This document shows, in pieces, positions 5,649-5,874 of a stretch of 5,874 nt of DNA. Numbering within the stretch: the stretch's first letter is position 1; every line of letters starts with the position of its first letter. The notes under the pieces were generated by a model. It made no database searches. It was not told the origin of the DNA and saw only the letters and a list, made by a program, of their open reading frames with translations. A program made the translations under genes and the position numbers. Location: positions 1 through 5,874 of the forward strand of contig JBDRQW010000041.1 in the NCBI GenBank assembly GCA_043826085.1. Direction: 5' to 3'. The stretch is from CAXBYZ01 sp043826085. Its GTDB lineage: Bacteria; Patescibacteriota; Microgenomatia; UBA1400; CG1-02-47-37.

Positions 5649-5801
5649 CTATTTTGTTCTCAAGCGCTCCGTTTCTAATGTGACACGCTTTAGCATCTTT
5701 ACACTTGCCAGTGCTTCGTATTTTGACGAAGAATATATCAGGATCGCGACTCCTACTAATACTATACCATACCTGTCAAATTCTTCTGCTATACTAATAA
5801 C
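5649..5801 (-). CDS. Doubtful small ORF or gene remnant, possible small membrane protein
   Basis: An open stretch of 50 codons ends in TAG at 5651-5649 and is bounded upstream by an in-frame TAA. It reads like protein: an acidic start (AEEFDRY), a hydrophobic stretch (GIVLVGVAILIY), then a charged helix-like end (KMLKRVTLETERLRTK). There is no ATG, GTG or TTG before codon 36; only ATT or ATA would allow the full length. It also overlaps the candidate divergent promoters. It could be a decayed gene end, a small protein with a rare start, or chance. I do not recognise it. Confidence 0.25.
   Translation of the reverse strand, partial: VISIAEEFDRYGIVLVGVAILIYSSSKYEALASVKMLKRVTLETERLRTK
5761..5769 (-). 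promoter_or_regulatory. Extended -10 promoter candidate for the acetyltransferase cluster
   Basis: On the minus strand TGGTATAGT has the TGn extension and a TATAGT hexamer (5 of 6), the same hexamer as before the ligase gene. Initiation near 5754 would give a leader of about 190 bases containing the REP-like hairpin. A TTGACA lies 7 bases upstream of the hexamer, too close to act as its -35. Confidence 0.35.
5787..5795 (+). promoter_or_regulatory. Extended -10 promoter candidate for the right-hand plus-strand gene
   Basis: TGCTATACT has the TGn extension and a TATACT hexamer (5 of 6). It ends only 8 bases before the ATG at 5804, so transcription would begin at or just before the start codon. 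The message would be leaderless or nearly so, consistent with the lack of a ribosome site. Confidence 0.45.
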
Positions 5802-5803
5802 TT

Positions 5804-5874
5804 ATGAAGCTCAAAACAAAACTTAAACCAGTGCATGCTTTTCTCTCTTTAGCTATCATTGGCTTAGTTGCCAC
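5804..5874 (+). CDS. N-terminus of an exported or membrane protein (partial, runs off the window)
   Basis: The ATG opens a frame that stays open to the window edge, giving 23 complete codons: MKLKTKLKPVH then AFLSLAIIGLVA. A basic n-region (four lysines) followed by a hydrophobic run is the pattern of a signal peptide or signal anchor, so the protein is probably exported or membrane-tethered. It is divergent from the acetyltransferase. The family cannot be told from so little, and the reading rests on the signal-like N-terminus plus the well-placed extended -10. Confidence 0.6.
   Translation, partial: MKLKTKLKPVHAFLSLAIIGLVA

Noticed and set aside
5714..5732. CTTCGT/ACGAAG hairpin in the right intergenic region.
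   Set aside because: A 6-bp stem with no T-run and no relation to the other repeats; too weak to call.

Overview
The window looks like part of a compact, moderately AT-rich bacterial genome, most likely from the Candidate Phyla Radiation (Patescibacteria, perhaps Microgenomates-like). The reasons are very tight gene packing, weak or absent Shine-Dalgarno sites, promoters of the extended -10 type, a NYN-domain protein beside argS, and a minimal polytopic O-antigen-ligase-type protein. TGA is read as stop (ATGA overlap at 5037-5040), so the recoded-UGA lineages are unlikely. The placement is inferred from gene content only.

Layout. A plus-strand gene (78-1385) encodes an O-antigen ligase/polymerase-family membrane protein. 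It converges with zero spacing on a minus-strand cluster, read right to left: a GNAT acetyltransferase resembling N-acetylglutamate synthase (5561-5037), an M20 metallopeptidase/deacylase (5040-3931), a NYN/LabA-like putative nuclease (3929-3180), and arginyl-tRNA synthetase (3146-1386). The first three are joined by a 4-base overlap and a 1-base gap. argS follows after 33 bases and has its own candidate -10 box. On the right is a 242-base intergenic region with candidate divergent promoters, a REP-like hairpin and a doubtful small ORF. Beyond it lies the first 24 codons (the last incomplete) of a plus-strand protein with a signal-anchor-like N-terminus.

The standout observation is a family of small palindromic elements inserted in frame inside essential-looking protein genes. 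The arms are GGTTCGGAACT ... AGTTCCGAACC. Three copies of 21-22 codons sit in the ligase gene (248-310, 717-780, 1208-1270), each in a loop between predicted membrane helices. A shorter, partly duplicated copy (2936-2996) sits in the N-terminal domain of ArgRS, read from the opposite strand. Copies 1 and 3 fold as an outer 12-bp stem carrying two inner hairpins, and their second inner stem differs at four base pairs, all compensated. This resembles in principle the Rickettsia palindromic elements, but the sequence is not one I recognise. A different 33-bp palindrome (exactly 11 codons) lies in a second variable site of ArgRS.
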